Made by a program: the position numbers and the translations under genes. Source: Nipponacmea schrenckii (Eukaryota; Mollusca; Gastropoda; Lottiidae). From it: a DNA stretch of 64,000 nt. Below, in pieces: positions 1 to 12,553 of the stretch. The notes under the pieces are model-generated. The model ran no database searches, was not told the origin of the DNA, and saw only the letters and a list, made by a program, of their open reading frames with translations. The DNA is taken from assembly GCA_030562195.1 (NCBI GenBank), contig JAUJPP010000011.1, forward strand, positions 558,001 to 622,000. Reading direction: 5' to 3'. How positions within the stretch are numbered: the first letter of the stretch is position 1; every line of letters starts with the position of its first letter.

Positions 1-465
1 CAATTACAGCACAAGTAGGTCAACCGGAAGTTTAAACCCGTTTTACGTTGACATCGGAAATGAAGCAAAAATTTTGACTCTGCCAATGTTTTCATATTCG
101 TGACACTTGAAGGCACCCAAATTTTCAGATCAATCGGTCTAAAAATAGCAAAGTTGCAAAAATGTGCAAAATACGGCAAAAAAATGTGTGCTATGAATTT
201 TCGAATTTCGAAATTTTGTAACTGCTATCTTGTTGGAAATTGTTTCAAGTTTTCAAAAATGCAAACTCGAAAAAAATCGATCAAAAATTGTGACTTCTAG
301 AGCCACTGACCGACTTTTTAGACATGTTGCAATGCAGCACTTCCGGTTTTGCAAAAAAGTTCCAATTTATATTCATTAACAACGTTGCCACTACAGAAGG
401 TCTAGGAAAGTTGAATGGTTGCTGCAACTACTGTAGTTTAAGAGCAGGAAGGTGTGGAAAAATCG

Positions 466-496
<31 letters not shown>

Positions 497-547
497 ACAT
501 TTCGAAAACAAACTGGGACTTTGCTGAAAGCAAAGTCCCACAACTAG
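1..547 (+). repeat. Partial unit, 3' beta part only
   Basis: Starts inside a beta module (CACAAGTAGGTCAACCGGAAG) and ends with an A tract near 467-493, the hairpin TGGGACTTTGCT / GAA loop / AGCAAAGTCCCA and ACAACTAG. The rest of the unit lies before the window. Confidence 0.8.
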
Positions 548-2677
548 AGCCACACGTGGCACAGAGTGGGACTTTGCTAACGTTGCAAAGTTGCAACAAA
601 CAGGCCGAAACATCTGATTTTCTGGGAGAAACTGGCCAAAGCAACGAGGTATCTGTGTGCAAAGAATTTTTTGGAAAAACGTTATTTCCTACAGATGTAA
701 AGCGCTGACCGATATAACTGGTAAATTGGAAGTTTACCCGTATGTGCCACGCCCATCTAATTTACTTTTGCGTAAATCTAATCTCATACAAAATATATAT
801 TCATGGTACAAATTTGAAGCTTGTACATCTAATAGATCACGAGATATACACAAATACGTTTCAAAAAAGCAAAATGTACTTTAATTTTAAAAGTCCAAAA
901 ATTAAATTTTCATTTTAAAAACTTTTGTTGTGCATCGCTGGAAAGAGGACAAAGGGGCCTTCGGAATGTGAAAAAAATAACCCTCTAAATTAATTAGGTC
1001 ACGCTCTAGAGCAGTCCAAAGTTGCGAGTTTTTCTGTTTTCGGGCAGCTATAAAACCAGAAGTAGACGTCGGAAGTCTAATGTCAAATTGTCAACTGATA
1101 GCCAAAGTCAGTGACCAACGACCTTTTAAAGGTCAAGGTCACCAAAGGTCAAGGTCACTCGAAATAAGCCCCTAAACAAACAAAAAATGATTTTTTTGCA
1201 AATGTCGCAAAATTGCATCAAACAGGCAGAAACATTTGATTTTTTGGGATAAACTGGCCAAAGTAATTAGGTATATGTATGCAAGGTACTTTTTTGAAAA
1301 ACGTTATTTCCTGCAGCCGTAATACGCTGACCGATATAAATGGTAAATTTGAAATTAACCCGGATGTGCCACGCCCATCTCGTTTTTTTGGACAGGAATC
1401 TTATCATATTCAAAATGTATATTCACGGTACAAATTTGAAGCTTGTACATCTAATAGATCACGAGATATACACACATACATTTCAAACAAGCGAATATAC
1501 GGCAAAATGTACTTATCTTTGCAAAAATGAAAAACTTCAATTTTCATTTTACAAACTTTTGTTATATATCCTTGGAAAGAGGACAAAAAGCACTTTAAGA
1601 ATCTGAAAAAAATAACACTCTAAATTAATTAGGTCACGCTCTAGAGCAGTCCAAAGTTGCGAATTTTACTGTTTTTGGGCAGCTATAAAACCGGAAGAAG
1701 ATGTCGGAGGTCAAAGGTCAAAGTATCAACTGATAGCCAAGGTCAATGACCTTTGACCTACTAAAGGTCACGGTCACCAAAGGTCAAGGTCACGAGAAAT
1801 AAGCCCCCAAACTTCGAAAAAATTCAACCGGATGTTGCAAAAATGCAAAAGCGAAATTCAAAAATCGGCTCCCAATGTTTTTTTCGCAATCGACTGAGGA
1901 TTCCAGAAATGTAATTATCGCAGAAATTAGACATAACCCTGAGGCCCCATTTTTACTTTTACAAAAAAGTAACATTTCAAGATGGCGGCCAAAGTTTCAC
2001 TTCCGGTTCGGATTTTTTCTTCTTCGTTTTTTTGTCTTCTAATTCAATTAAGATTGACATAAATTTTGTTGCGATACATCAATTACAGCACAAGTAGGTC
2101 AACCGGAAGTTTAAACCCTTTTTACGCTGAAACCGGAAATGAAGCAAAAATTTTGACTCTGGCAATGTTTTCATATTCATGACACTTGAAGGCACCCAAA
2201 TTTTCAGATCAATCGGTCTTTAAATAGCAAAGTTGCAAAACTGTGCAAAATACGGCAAAAAAATGTGTGCAACGAAATTTTGAAAATTGAAATTTTTGAA
2301 CTGCTATCTGATCCGAAGTTACTTGCAGATTACAAAAATGAAAACCCGAAGAAAATCGATCAAAAATTGCGACAGCTAGAGCCAATTTGCTACTTTTTAG
2401 GCAAGTTGCAACGCAGCACTTCCGGTTGTGCAAAAATGTTCCAATTTATATTCATTAGAAACGTCGCCACTACAGAAGGTCTGGAGAAGTTGAGAAAAAA
2501 TTGCAACTATTGCAGCCTAGGCACAGTGAGGTGTGTAAATTTCGAAAAAAAAAAAAAAAAAAAGACATTTCGAAAACAAACTGGGACTTTGCGGAAGCAA
2601 AGTCCCACAAAAAAAAAAAAAAAGAGACATTTCGAAAACAAACTGGGACTTTGCTGAAAGCAAAGTCCCACAACTAG
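548..2677 (+). repeat. Repeat unit, 2 alpha + beta type 1, double tail
   Basis: 2,130 bp. Start: AGCCACACGTGGC hairpin, then S = TGGGACTTTGCT at 567-578. Alpha anchors (GCTCTAGAGC) lie near 1003 and 1635. The beta module carries CAAGATGGCGGCC at 1978-1990 followed by ACTTCCGG. The tail is present twice, each copy with its own A tract: about 2540-2610, loop GGAA, then about 2611-2677, stem 2644-2655 with 2659-2670 and loop GAA. Confidence 0.8.
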
Positions 2678-4396
2678 AGCCACACGTGGCACAGAGTGGG
2701 ACTTTGCTAACGTTGCAAAGTTGCAACAAACAGGCCGAAACATCTGATTTTCTGGGAAAAACTGGCCAAAGCAACGAGGTATCTGTGGGCAAAGAATTTT
2801 TTGGAAAAACGTTATTTCCTACAGATGTAAAGCGCTGACCGATATAACTGGTAAATTGGAAGTTTACCCGTATGTGCCACGCCCATCTAAGTTACTTTTG
2901 CGTAAATCTTATCTCATACAAAATATATATTCATGGTACAAATTTGAAGCTTGTACATCTAATAGATCACGAGATAAACACAAATACGTTTCAAAAAAGC
3001 AAAATGTACTTTAATTTTAAAAGTCCAAAAATTAAATTTTCATTTTAAAAACTTTTGTTGTGCATCGCTGGAAAGAGGACAAAAGGCGCCTTCGAAATGT
3101 GAAAATAATAATCCTCTAAATTAATTAGGTCACGCTCTAGAGCAGTCCAACGTTGCAAATTTTGCTGCTTTCGAGCAGCTATAAAACCGGAAATAGACGT
3201 CAGAAGTCTAATGCCAAATTGTCAACTGATAGCTAAAGTCAGTGACCAATGACCTTGTAAAGGTCAAGGTCACCAAAGGTCAAAGTCACTAGAAATAAGC
3301 CCCCAAACTAAAATAAAACTGATTTTTTGCAAATGTCGCAAAATTGCAGCAAACAGGCAGAAACATTTGATTTTTTGGGATAAACTGGCCAAAGTAATGA
3401 GATATATGTATGCAAGGTACTTTTTTGAAAAACGTTATTTACTGCAGCCGTAATTCGCTGACCGATATAAATGGTAAATTTGAAGTTCACCCGGATGTGC
3501 CACGCCCATCTCGTTTTTTTGGAGGGGAATCTAATCATATTCAAAATGTATATTCACAGTAAAAATTTGAAGCTTGTACAGCTAATAGATCACGAGATAT
3601 ACATACATACATTTCAAGGAAGCGAAAATACGGCAAAATGTACTTTTCTTTGCAAAAATCAAAAAATTCAATTTTCATTTTACTAACTTTTGTTATATAT
3701 CGTTGGAAAGAGGACAAAAAATAATCTAAGAATCTGAAAAAATTAACACTCTAAATTAATTAGGTCACGCTCTAGAGCAGCCTAAAGTTGCGAATTTTGC
3801 TGTTTTCGGGAAGCTATAAAACCGGAAGTAGACTTCGGAGGTCAAAGGTCAAAGTATCAAATGATAACCAAGGTCAATGACCTTTGACATACTAAAGGTC
3901 AAGGTCGTCAAGGGTCAAGGTCACGAGAAATAAGCCCCCAAACTTCGAAAAAATTCAACCGGATGTTGCAAAATTGCAAAAGTGAAATTCAAAAATCGGT
4001 TACCAACAATTTTTTCGTAATCAACTAAGCTTTCCAGAAATATAAACATCACGCAAATCGCTCTTACCGTAGAGGCCCCATTTTGAGTTTTACAAAAAAG
4101 TGAATTTTAAGATGGCGGCCAAAGTATTACTTCCGGTCTGGATTTTTTTTTTTAAATCGGCCAGTTTTTTTAAAAAGATATTGTTCAACACAAGTTTCAA
4201 TGACCCGTGACATATAAATTGCGCCTTCTAGAGCCGAAAAACTGTTTTTTGCAAATGTTGCACTGTTGCACTTCTGGTTTTGCAAAAATGTTCCAATTTA
4301 TATTCATTAACTTTTTTGCCACTACAGAAGGTCTAGGAAAGTTGAATGGTTGCTGCAACTACTGTAGTTTAAGAGCAGGAAGGTGTGGAAAAATCG

Positions 4397-4428
<32 letters not shown>

Positions 4429-4479
4429 ACATTTCGAAAACAAACTGGGACTTTGCTGAAAGCAAAGTCCCACAACTAG
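2678..4479 (+). repeat. Repeat unit, 2 alpha + shortened beta type 3
   Basis: 1,802 bp with alpha anchors near 3131 and 3769. The beta module is type 3, with GATGGCGGCCAAAGTATTACTTCCGG near 4113 but written here only as its motif parts (YY1-like word, then ETS-like word). Compared with the unit ending at 8641 it lacks roughly 290 bp: after GACCCGTGACA near 4202-4212 it jumps directly to TTGCGCCTTCTAGAGCC. Confidence 0.75.
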
Positions 4480-6566
4480 AGCCACACGTGGCACAGAGTG
4501 GGACTTTGCTAACGTTGCAAAGTTGCAACAAACAGGCCGAAACATCTGATTTTCTGGGAGAAACTGGCCAAAGCAACGAGGTATCTGTGTGCAAAGAATT
4601 TTTTGGAAAAAACGTTATTTCCTACAGATGTAAAGCGCTGACCGATATAACTGGTAAATTGGAAGTTTACCCGTATGTGCCACGCCCATCTAAGTTACTT
4701 TTGCGTAAATCTTATCTCATACAAAATATATATTCATGGTACAAATTTGAAGCTTGTACATCTAATAGATCACGAGATAAACACAAATACGTTTCAAAAA
4801 AGCAAAATGTACTTTAATTTTAAAAGTCCAAAAATTAAATTTTCATTTTAAAAACTTTTGTTGTGCATCGCTGGAAAGAGGACAAAAGGCGCCTTCGAAA
4901 TGTGAAAATAATAATCCTCTAAATTAATTAGGTCACGCTCTAGAGCAGTCCAACGTTGCAAATTTTGCTGCTTTCGAGCAGCTATAAAACCGGAAATAGA
5001 CGTCAGAAGTCTAATACCAAATTGTCAACTGATAGCTAAAGTCAGTGACCAATGACCTTGTAAAGGTCAAGGTCACCAAAGGTCAAGGTCACCAAAGGTC
5101 AAAGTCACTAGAAATAAGCCCCCAAACTAAAAAAACTGATTTTTTGCAAATGTCGCAAAATTGCAACAAACAGGCAAAAACATTTGATTTTTTGGGATAA
5201 ACTGGCCAAAGTAATGAGATATATGTATGCAAGGTACTTTTTTGAAAAACGTTATTTACTGCAGCCGTAATTCGCTGACTGATATAAATGGTAAATTTGA
5301 AGTTCACCCGGATGTGCCACGCCCATCTCGATTTTTTGGAGGGGAATCTAATCATATTCAAAATGTATATTCACAGTAAAAATTTGAAGCTTGTACAGCT
5401 AATAGATCACGAGATATACACACATACATTTCAAACAAGCGAAAATACGGCAAAATGTACTTTTCTTTGCAAAAATCAAAAACTTCAATTTTCATTTTAC
5501 AAACTTTTGTTATATATCGTTGGAAAGAGGACAAAAAACAATCTAAGAATCTGAAAAAATTAACACTCTAAATTAATTAGGTCACGCTCTAGAGCAGCCC
5601 AAAGTTGTGAATTTTGCTGTTTTCGGGCAGCTATAAAACCGGAAGTAGACGTCGGAGGTCAAAGTTCAAAGTATCGACTGATAGCCAAGGTCAATGACAT
5701 TTGACCTACTAAAGGTCAAGGTCGTCAAAGGTCAAGGTCACGAGAAATAAGCCCCAAAACTTCGAAAAAATTCAACCGGATGTTGCAAAAAAGCAAAAGC
5801 AAAATTCAAAAATCGATTTCCAACATTTTGATCGCAATCGACTAAGCTTTCCAGAAATATAAACATCACACAAATCGCTCTTAACGTAGAGGCCCCATTT
5901 TGAGTTTTACAAAAAAGTGACATTTCAAGATGGCGGCCAAAGTTTTACTTCCGGTCCGAATTTTTTCTTCTTCGTTTTTTTGTCTTCTAATTCAATTAAG
6001 ATTGACATAAATTTTATTGCAATACATCAGTTACAGCACAAGTAGGTCAACCGGAAGTTTAAACCCTTTTTACGCTGAAACCGGAAATGAAGCAAAAATT
6101 TTGACTATACCAATGTTTTTATATTGGTGACACTTGAAGGCACCCAAATTTTCAGATCAATCGGTCTGAAAATGGCAAAGTTGCAAAAATGTGCAAAATA
6201 CGGCAAAAAAATGTGTGCAACGAAATTTTGAAAATTGAAATTTTTGAACTGCTATCTGATCAGAAGTTACTCGCAGATTACAAAAATGAAAACCCGAAGA
6301 AAATCGATCAAAAATTGCGACAGCTAGAGCCAATTTGCTACTTTTTAGGCAAGTTGCAATGCAGCACTTCCGGTTGTGCAAAAATGTTCCAATTTATATT
6401 CATTAGAAACGTCGCCACTACAGAAGGTCTGGAGAAGTTGAGAAAAAATTGCAACTATTGCAGCCTTGGCACAGTGAGGTGTGTAAATTTCGAAAAAAAA
6501 AGAAAAAAAAAAAGGGACATTTCGAAAACAAACTGGGACTTTGCGGTAGCAAAGTCCCACAACTAG
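4480..6566 (+). repeat. Repeat unit, 2 alpha + beta type 1
   Basis: 2,087 bp; alpha anchors near 4935 and 5586. The first alpha has three GGTCAAGGTCACC-like repeats in a row near 5060-5105, one more than its neighbours. The A tract near 6493-6513 is interrupted by a G. Single tail with loop GGTA. Confidence 0.8.
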
Positions 6567-8557
6567 AGCCACACGTGGCACAGAGTGGGACTTTGCTAAC
6601 GTTGCAAAATTGCAACAAACAGGCCGAAACATCTGATTTTCTGGGAGAAACTGGCCAAAGCAACGAGGTATCTGTGTGCAAAGAATTTTTTGGAAAAATG
6701 TTTTTTCCTACAGATGTAAAGCGCTGACCGATATAAGTGAAGAATTGGAAGTTTACCCGTATGTGCCACACCCATCTAATTTTCTTTTAAGTAAATCTAA
6801 TCTCATACAAAATATATATTCATGGTAAAAATTTGAAGCTTGTAAATCTAATAGATCACGAGATATACACAAATACGTTTCAAAAAAGCAAAATGTACTT
6901 TAATTTTAAAAGTGCAAAAATTAAATTTTTATTTTAAAATTTTTGTTATACATCGCTGGAAAGTGGACAAAAAGCGCCTTAAGAATCAGAAAAAAATAAC
7001 CCTCTAAATTAATTAGGTCACGCTCTAGAGCAGTCCAAAGTTGTATATTTTGCTGTTTTCGGGCAGATATAACACCGGAAGTAGACGTCGAAGGTAAAAT
7101 ATCAATTTGTCAACTGAAAGCCAAAGTCCGTGACCTATGACCTTGTAAAGGTCAAGGTCACCAAAGGTCAAGTTCACGAGAAAGAAGCCCCACAACTCGA
7201 AAAATAACTGATTCTTTTTGCTAGTGTTGCAAATTGCAACAAACAGGCCGAAGCATCTGATTTTTCGGGATCCACTGGCCAAAGCAATGAGGTATCTGTG
7301 TGCAAGGTACTTTTTTTAAAACGTTATTTCCTACAGCCGTAATTCGCTGACCTATATAAATGGTAAAATGGAATTTTACCCGGATGTGCCACGCCCATCT
7401 CATTTTTTTTTATATGAATGTAATCACTTTCAAAATGTATATTCACGTTACAAATTTGAAGCTTGTACGTCTAATAGATCACGAGATATACACACATACA
7501 TTTCCAAAAAACGCAAATACGGCAAAATGTACTTTTATTTTCAAAATCAAAAATTCAATTTTCATTTTTAAAACCTTTGTTATACATCGTTTGAAAGAGG
7601 ACAAAAAGCACTTTAAGAATCTGAAAAAAATAACACTCTAAATTAATTAGGTCACGCTCTAGAGCAGTCCAAAGTTGCGAATTTCGCTGTTTTCGGGAAG
7701 CTATAAAACCGGAAGTAGACTTCGGAGGTCAAAGTTCAAAGTATCAAATGATAGCCAAGGTCAATCACCTTTGACCTACTAAAGGTCAAGGTCACAAGAA
7801 ATAAGCCCCCAAACTTCGAAAAAATTCAACCGGATGTTGCAAAATTGCAAAAGTGAAATTCAAAAATCGGTTACTATAATTTTTTTTTGCAATCAACTAA
7901 GCTTTCCAGAAATATAAACATCACGCAAATCGCGCTTACCGTAGAGGCCCCATTTTGAGTTTTACAAAAAAGTGAATTTCAAGATGGCGGCCAAAGTATT
8001 ACTTCCGGTCTGGATTTTTTTTTTAAATCGGCCAGTTTTCTTAAAAAGATATTGTTCAACACAAGTTTCAATGACCCGTGACAATTAGACCGGAAGTAGA
8101 CCGAAAATCAGAGATTTCAACTTTGAACCCTTTTTGAGCGTAAACCGGAAGTGCTGCAAAATATTTGACAATGTCATTTTGTTAAGATTTATAGTCTCTC
8201 TTAGCACCTAAAATTGGAACTTAATCGGACAAAAATTTAAAAAATGGTAAAAAAATTCGAAAATACGGCAAAAGATTGTCTGCTACGAATTTTCGAAATT
8301 CGAATGTTTTTAACTGCTATCCTATTGGATGTTCTATGTAGTTTCTGAAAATGAAAACCCGACGAAAATCGGGCCAAAATTGCGCCTTCTAGAGCCGAAA
8401 AACTGTTTTTTGCAAATGTCGCACTGTTGCACTTCTGGTTTTGCAAAAATGTTCCAATTTATATTCATTAACTTTTTTGCCACTACAGAAGGTCTAGGAA
8501 AGTTGAATGGTTGCTGCAACTACTGTAGTTTAAGAGCAGGAAGGTGTGGAAAAATCG

Positions 8558-8590
<33 letters not shown>

Positions 8591-8641
8591 ACATTTCGAA
8601 AACAAACTGGGACTTTGCTGAAAGCAAAGTCCCACAACTAG
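6567..8641 (+). repeat. Repeat unit, 2 alpha + beta type 3
   Basis: 2,075 bp; alpha anchors near 7023 and 7656. The beta module contains the full-length version of the type 3 segment (about 7980-8400). It ends with an A tract, the hairpin with loop GAA, and CAACTAG at 8641, after which a different element starts (AACCGTAGGAACGGT). Confidence 0.8.
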
Positions 8642-10385
8642 AACCGTAGGAACGGTACTGAGCAGTGTGCATGCGAATATTTACATTGGTGAGAGGTTGC
8701 ATTTTGAATCCAGAATGAAAAACAAAATAACATTCGGTGTGTAAATGTGAACTAAATAAATACAAAGTCGCAATGATGATCAAAATAGCTATTGTTATAC
8801 ATCATTGGAAAGAGAAAATCAAGTTCATTTGTTCTAAAATCACAATTTTCAAATGGTCGAAAAAACGGAGATAAGCATCGGATTGAATAACCTTTAAAGG
8901 GGCACAGTCTTGATTTGTTTCGGACAATCATCCGACAGCCTCAGACACATGAAATCTTTTGTTTAGCTAATCAGAAATAGTCTACAGAGCTTACCTTTGA
9001 AATTTGAGCCTTCAAATCCATGGGTATACATATTTATCCGTGTTTGAAAATCCTAATGTCTTAAGATATTATGAACGTCCCGCCATATTGGAAAATCAAA
9101 GAGTTATAAATAGACTACTGCGCAGGCCCACACTGATAAAACAAAAAGAAAGTACATGTAATAGCAATTGTAGATTTTGACAACAGGACACACAATTTTC
9201 AGACTGACTGAAGACCAGCCGCGTACAGCACGGAAAAAAATAAAAAGTGAAATTTTGAGGTATATTTCAAGGTATTTTGCGATTTTCTTAGAGCTTGAGT
9301 ATTTCTGAGGACTGTTTAAATGTAACAAAGGCCTAAAACGACCCCTAAAAATCAAGATTGTGCCCCTTTAAAATTAGTATTTTGTTAATATTTACGATAT
9401 TCTTGTAATATTATTAAAATGTAATATGTGGGAGATTAAATTATGCCATTAACTTTGACTTTCTATACCTTTGGATAAAAAAGGTCCTAAGTCATATCAC
9501 CGAGACGTATTTTATCTCCAATCCGCATATAGTCGTTCAAACAGACTTAATTCAATATCAAAGTTTTTTGTAAAAGTTATGAGTGGTAAAAATAAAAAGA
9601 TCTTTTAAAATAAATATGAAATACATTTATTGAATCTAACATTTATAAGCAGTATTTTGTTAAAAATATTCTTAAATTATTAGAATAATTTTCAGTTGGC
9701 TTGATTAAATAGATTAACCATTTTTGTAATTATTATGTATTTCACAAAGATCAAATTACCTCCCTTATCAAACGGTTGATATTAATAACAAAACGTGAAT
9801 TATGACTAGTTTCGGAGAGCTATAAAACCGGAAGTAAACTTAGGAGAACAAAAATGAACATACCATTGGATAGATTTGATCAAGAGGTATATCTTGTATT
9901 CAGGCCTCGATGTCTTCAAAGGTCAAGGTCACAAGGTATGAGCCTTGAAACTTTTAACAATTACTGAAAAAATTCAACCGGAAATTGCAAAAAAGCAAAA
10001 TCGAAATTCAAAAATTCCTTCCCATACTTTTTTGCGCAATCGACTGTAGTTACCAGAAATACAAATATTACACAACTCAGATTTAACCCTAAGGCCCCAT
10101 TTTGATTTTTACAAAAGTTGGTCATATCAATTTTGCGGCCAAACTATCAACAATTCCTACCCTAAAAGTGTCCTTCATTCTTTAAGTCATATCGATAGAA
10201 ACCTATCAATATAAGTTTTGGTGACATTCAGACAATACTTAATGAGTGGGCTAACCGGAAGTTTGTACCTTTATTTTGTGGAAACCGGAAGTGATGCAAA
10301 ATTTTTGTTTGAGCGAAATTGTTTTCTTTTGTGGTCTGTTTTAGCACAATAAATTTCAAATCAATCGGACAAATACACGAGAAAA
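8642..10385 (+). repeat. Diverged relative of the unit family (E4), 5' part
   Basis: Begins directly after CTAG with A, a small hairpin (ACCGT / ACGGT, 8643-8656) and GCAGTGTGCATGC, the same plan as the other units but a different S word. Its first 120 bp resemble the start of the element at 48748. The region 9800-10385 holds a diverged core (GCTATAAAACCGGAAGT, AAAGGTCAAGGTCAC, CAACCGGAAATTGC, GAGGCCCC-like words). A MITE sits inside. The 3' end is lost in the N gap, so S cannot be compared with a terminal hairpin. Confidence 0.6.
8898..9367. mobile_element. MITE with TTAA target duplication
   Basis: 470 bp flanked by TTAA at 8894-8897 and 9368-9371. Terminal inverted repeats of 19 bp: AGGGGCACAGTCTTGATTT on the left, and the complement of AGGGGCACAATCTTGATTT on the right (one mismatch). 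No coding capacity. TTAA duplications are known for piggyBac, Kolobok and related superfamilies. I cannot choose among them from the ends alone. Confidence 0.8.
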
Positions 10386-10885
10386 NNNNNNNNNNNNNNN
10401 NNNNNNNNNNNNNNNNNNNNNNNNNNNNNNNNNNNNNNNNNNNNNNNNNNNNNNNNNNNNNNNNNNNNNNNNNNNNNNNNNNNNNNNNNNNNNNNNNNNN
10501 NNNNNNNNNNNNNNNNNNNNNNNNNNNNNNNNNNNNNNNNNNNNNNNNNNNNNNNNNNNNNNNNNNNNNNNNNNNNNNNNNNNNNNNNNNNNNNNNNNNN
10601 NNNNNNNNNNNNNNNNNNNNNNNNNNNNNNNNNNNNNNNNNNNNNNNNNNNNNNNNNNNNNNNNNNNNNNNNNNNNNNNNNNNNNNNNNNNNNNNNNNNN
10701 NNNNNNNNNNNNNNNNNNNNNNNNNNNNNNNNNNNNNNNNNNNNNNNNNNNNNNNNNNNNNNNNNNNNNNNNNNNNNNNNNNNNNNNNNNNNNNNNNNNN
10801 NNNNNNNNNNNNNNNNNNNNNNNNNNNNNNNNNNNNNNNNNNNNNNNNNNNNNNNNNNNNNNNNNNNNNNNNNNNNNNNNNNNNN
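10386..10885. other. Assembly gap, 500 N
   Basis: Exactly 500 N, a conventional scaffold-gap length, so the true distance is unknown. Sequence left of it is repeat family; sequence right of it is unrelated. Confidence 0.99.
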
Positions 10886-11300
10886 CGGGTGGTACCTCGG
10901 CAATGTAGTCTGAACCCCATCCTGTGGGCTTTTTGAAGGGTCCAAAATTTAAGGGCTTCTGGCACGACCCTACCACCGGATAATTTTTCTGGCATTGGGT
11001 GTTTTACACTCTACATACCCTACTGGTTCTTTTGGCATAAGTTTCGGTTGGTTCCAATGTCATCTAGGATAGCCCCTTTTTGGGACCCTTTAAGGGTCCT
11101 CTGGCACCCACTCCACACCAGACAAAATTTCTGCCATCTGCACTGCTGAATATCTTAAGGTACTAAGTGGACATTGGTGGAGATTTGGGGGTGGTATCTC
11201 CGTCAACTAGTTTGAACCTATTTTGGGGCCCTTTAGAAGGGTAGCCATCCCCTTCCCCACCGGGGGGGGGGGGGCATGCCAGAATGCCATATTCAGACAA
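10886..11300. repeat. Diverged tandem repeat, period about 150 bp
   Basis: Three imperfect copies start near 10886, 11043 and 11188. Each has a GGTTGGT or GGGTGGTA-like word, then GGG(A/C)CCTTT-AAGGGT, then TCTGGCAC or a related word. A G run lies near 11263-11275. No coding signal. Confidence 0.55.
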
Positions 11301-12553
11301 CCTTAGTGATCCCATACATGCCTCCGTGCTGAGATATTGGTACCCAGTTCGTCTACCTTCGAGGCCCTGGGCTGCCGGTCTATATGTTGAATCTTCAGAT
11401 TATGTTGTAGTGTTGATGTTTATCAGTTCTTAGCTATTGTAGTGCTGTATGAGTTTATTACGAGCTCCGTTGTAGTATTGATCTTTACCTATCGATCTTA
11501 GATTCATTTTCAACTATTTAACTGATGTATTGTAGTGCTTTGAATTTCATTTTCAACTATTCAACTGATGTATTGTAGTGCTTTGAATTATTGCTTCTTC
11601 AGATTGGGTTTAGTGTTAAGGTTTGTTGAATTTAATTTCTTTTAAACCATCGAGGTTTCAAGAAACTTGAAATTTGGTTTTGGTTTCCTTGTACCAGAAG
11701 GGGTGGGTTTGATTCTTAGACATGCTTTAAAGTGAAGTTATTGCACTTTTTACTCATACAACATAAATTATAAGCAATATCATCATTATAGAAACAATTA
11801 TGGAAAGTCTTAATTACTTAAAGCCAAAGTTATGTAAAAGATCGCAGAATTTGTGTGATTTTTTTGCTCAAATTTCACATTCATGCATAATTGGAGACTC
11901 GTTGGTGGTACTTAATGTGATACCTGGCGAATTTTTTTTTTAGACACTGCCAATTTCGGAGCTTCACCACATCAATTATACTTCAGGTGCGGAAATATAC
12001 TAAGCCCACCAAGTAGTATATTACATCTGTACGGACTAATAGGATGTAAAGTTGCAATTTGCACTGCAGGTACCCATCTGAAATTGTTCCAAATTTCAAC
12101 TTTCTCCATCAAATTTCCGTTTACAATGTACTTTGAAATAGACGCAAATAACAATAATTATACAAATTTGACGAGTTGTGGCTATTTTAGTTTTGTTGTG
12201 TGGTATAGGGCTTAACTGCACAATACAAACGATATTCCTCTTGGAATTGCGGCTTGAAAGCAGATAATTGGATACACATACCAAACTTTAGAAAACCTCT
12301 AAATAATCCCTTTAATTCAATAGTTTTAGTACATTCAACATCGTTCTTGGAAAGGATTGCTATAAAAAGTTAAGATCAATACTGCCTCAAACAGAAATTG
12401 TTATTGTTGGCTGGCTGCTGAAATTATATTGCTGTAACTTGCTTTTATATTGATTACCAATTATGTGATTGCGTGTTACTGCAATCATGTAACAATACAA
12501 TATTGGTTTCGATATACATAAAGTTCTACCAAGAACCTGTTATTTCATTTCAG
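11301..12553. other. Non-coding, mostly featureless AT-rich DNA
   Basis: I see no exon, known element or RNA gene here. The only structure is a local duplication of about 43 bp near 11507-11592 (CATTTTCAACTATTTAACTG followed by a copy with TTCAACTG), both copies ending in TTGTAGTGCTTTGAAT. Confidence 0.6.

Larger units (their letters stand above)
1..8641 (+). repeat. Array A of the modular alpha/beta repeat family
   Basis: Four complete head-to-tail units and one partial unit, all in plus orientation. Alpha module (0.63-0.65 kb) runs from the GCAACAAACAGGC word through a conserved GCTCTAGAGC palindrome, then CTATAAAACCGGAAGT, to a cluster of GGTCA half-sites ending near AAATAAGCCCCCAAAC. Beta module (about 0.75 kb) begins near AATTCAACCGGATGTTGC, contains a GATGGCGGC word, several CCGGAAGT words and CACTACAGAAGGTCT, and ends in an A tract and a hairpin tail. 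Units meet at CTAGA. All reading frames are short, overlapping and interrupted, so I read the array as non-coding. It resembles tandem Helitron/Helentron-type non-autonomous elements, but that class is inferred from the ends only. Confidence 0.85.

Noticed and set aside
454..708. Lysine-run reading frames through the A tracts, and their phenylalanine-run complements, repeated in every unit
   Set aside because: They are translations of homopolymers and hairpins, occur in several frames at once and change length with the A tract.
657..884. A recurring peptide-like frame in alpha (words such as VPRPS and TSNRSRDIHTYIS)
   Set aside because: Conservation is at the nucleotide level in all frames, frames break at different places in different units, and no start or stop is shared. 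It reflects copy similarity, not coding.
1100..1200. GGTCAAGGTCACC repeats as a CRISPR-like or coding tandem array
   Set aside because: The host is eukaryotic, spacers are absent and spacing is irregular; these are half-site clusters within alpha.
1200..1300. Hammerhead ribozyme in alpha (CATCTGATTTTCTGGGAGAAAC words)
   Set aside because: CTGATTT lacks the CUGANGA core and the adjoining sequences do not pair.
10228..10995. Long frames across the N gaps (also at 27060-27759 and 51642-52378)
   Set aside because: They consist of N; only short non-coding ends are real sequence.
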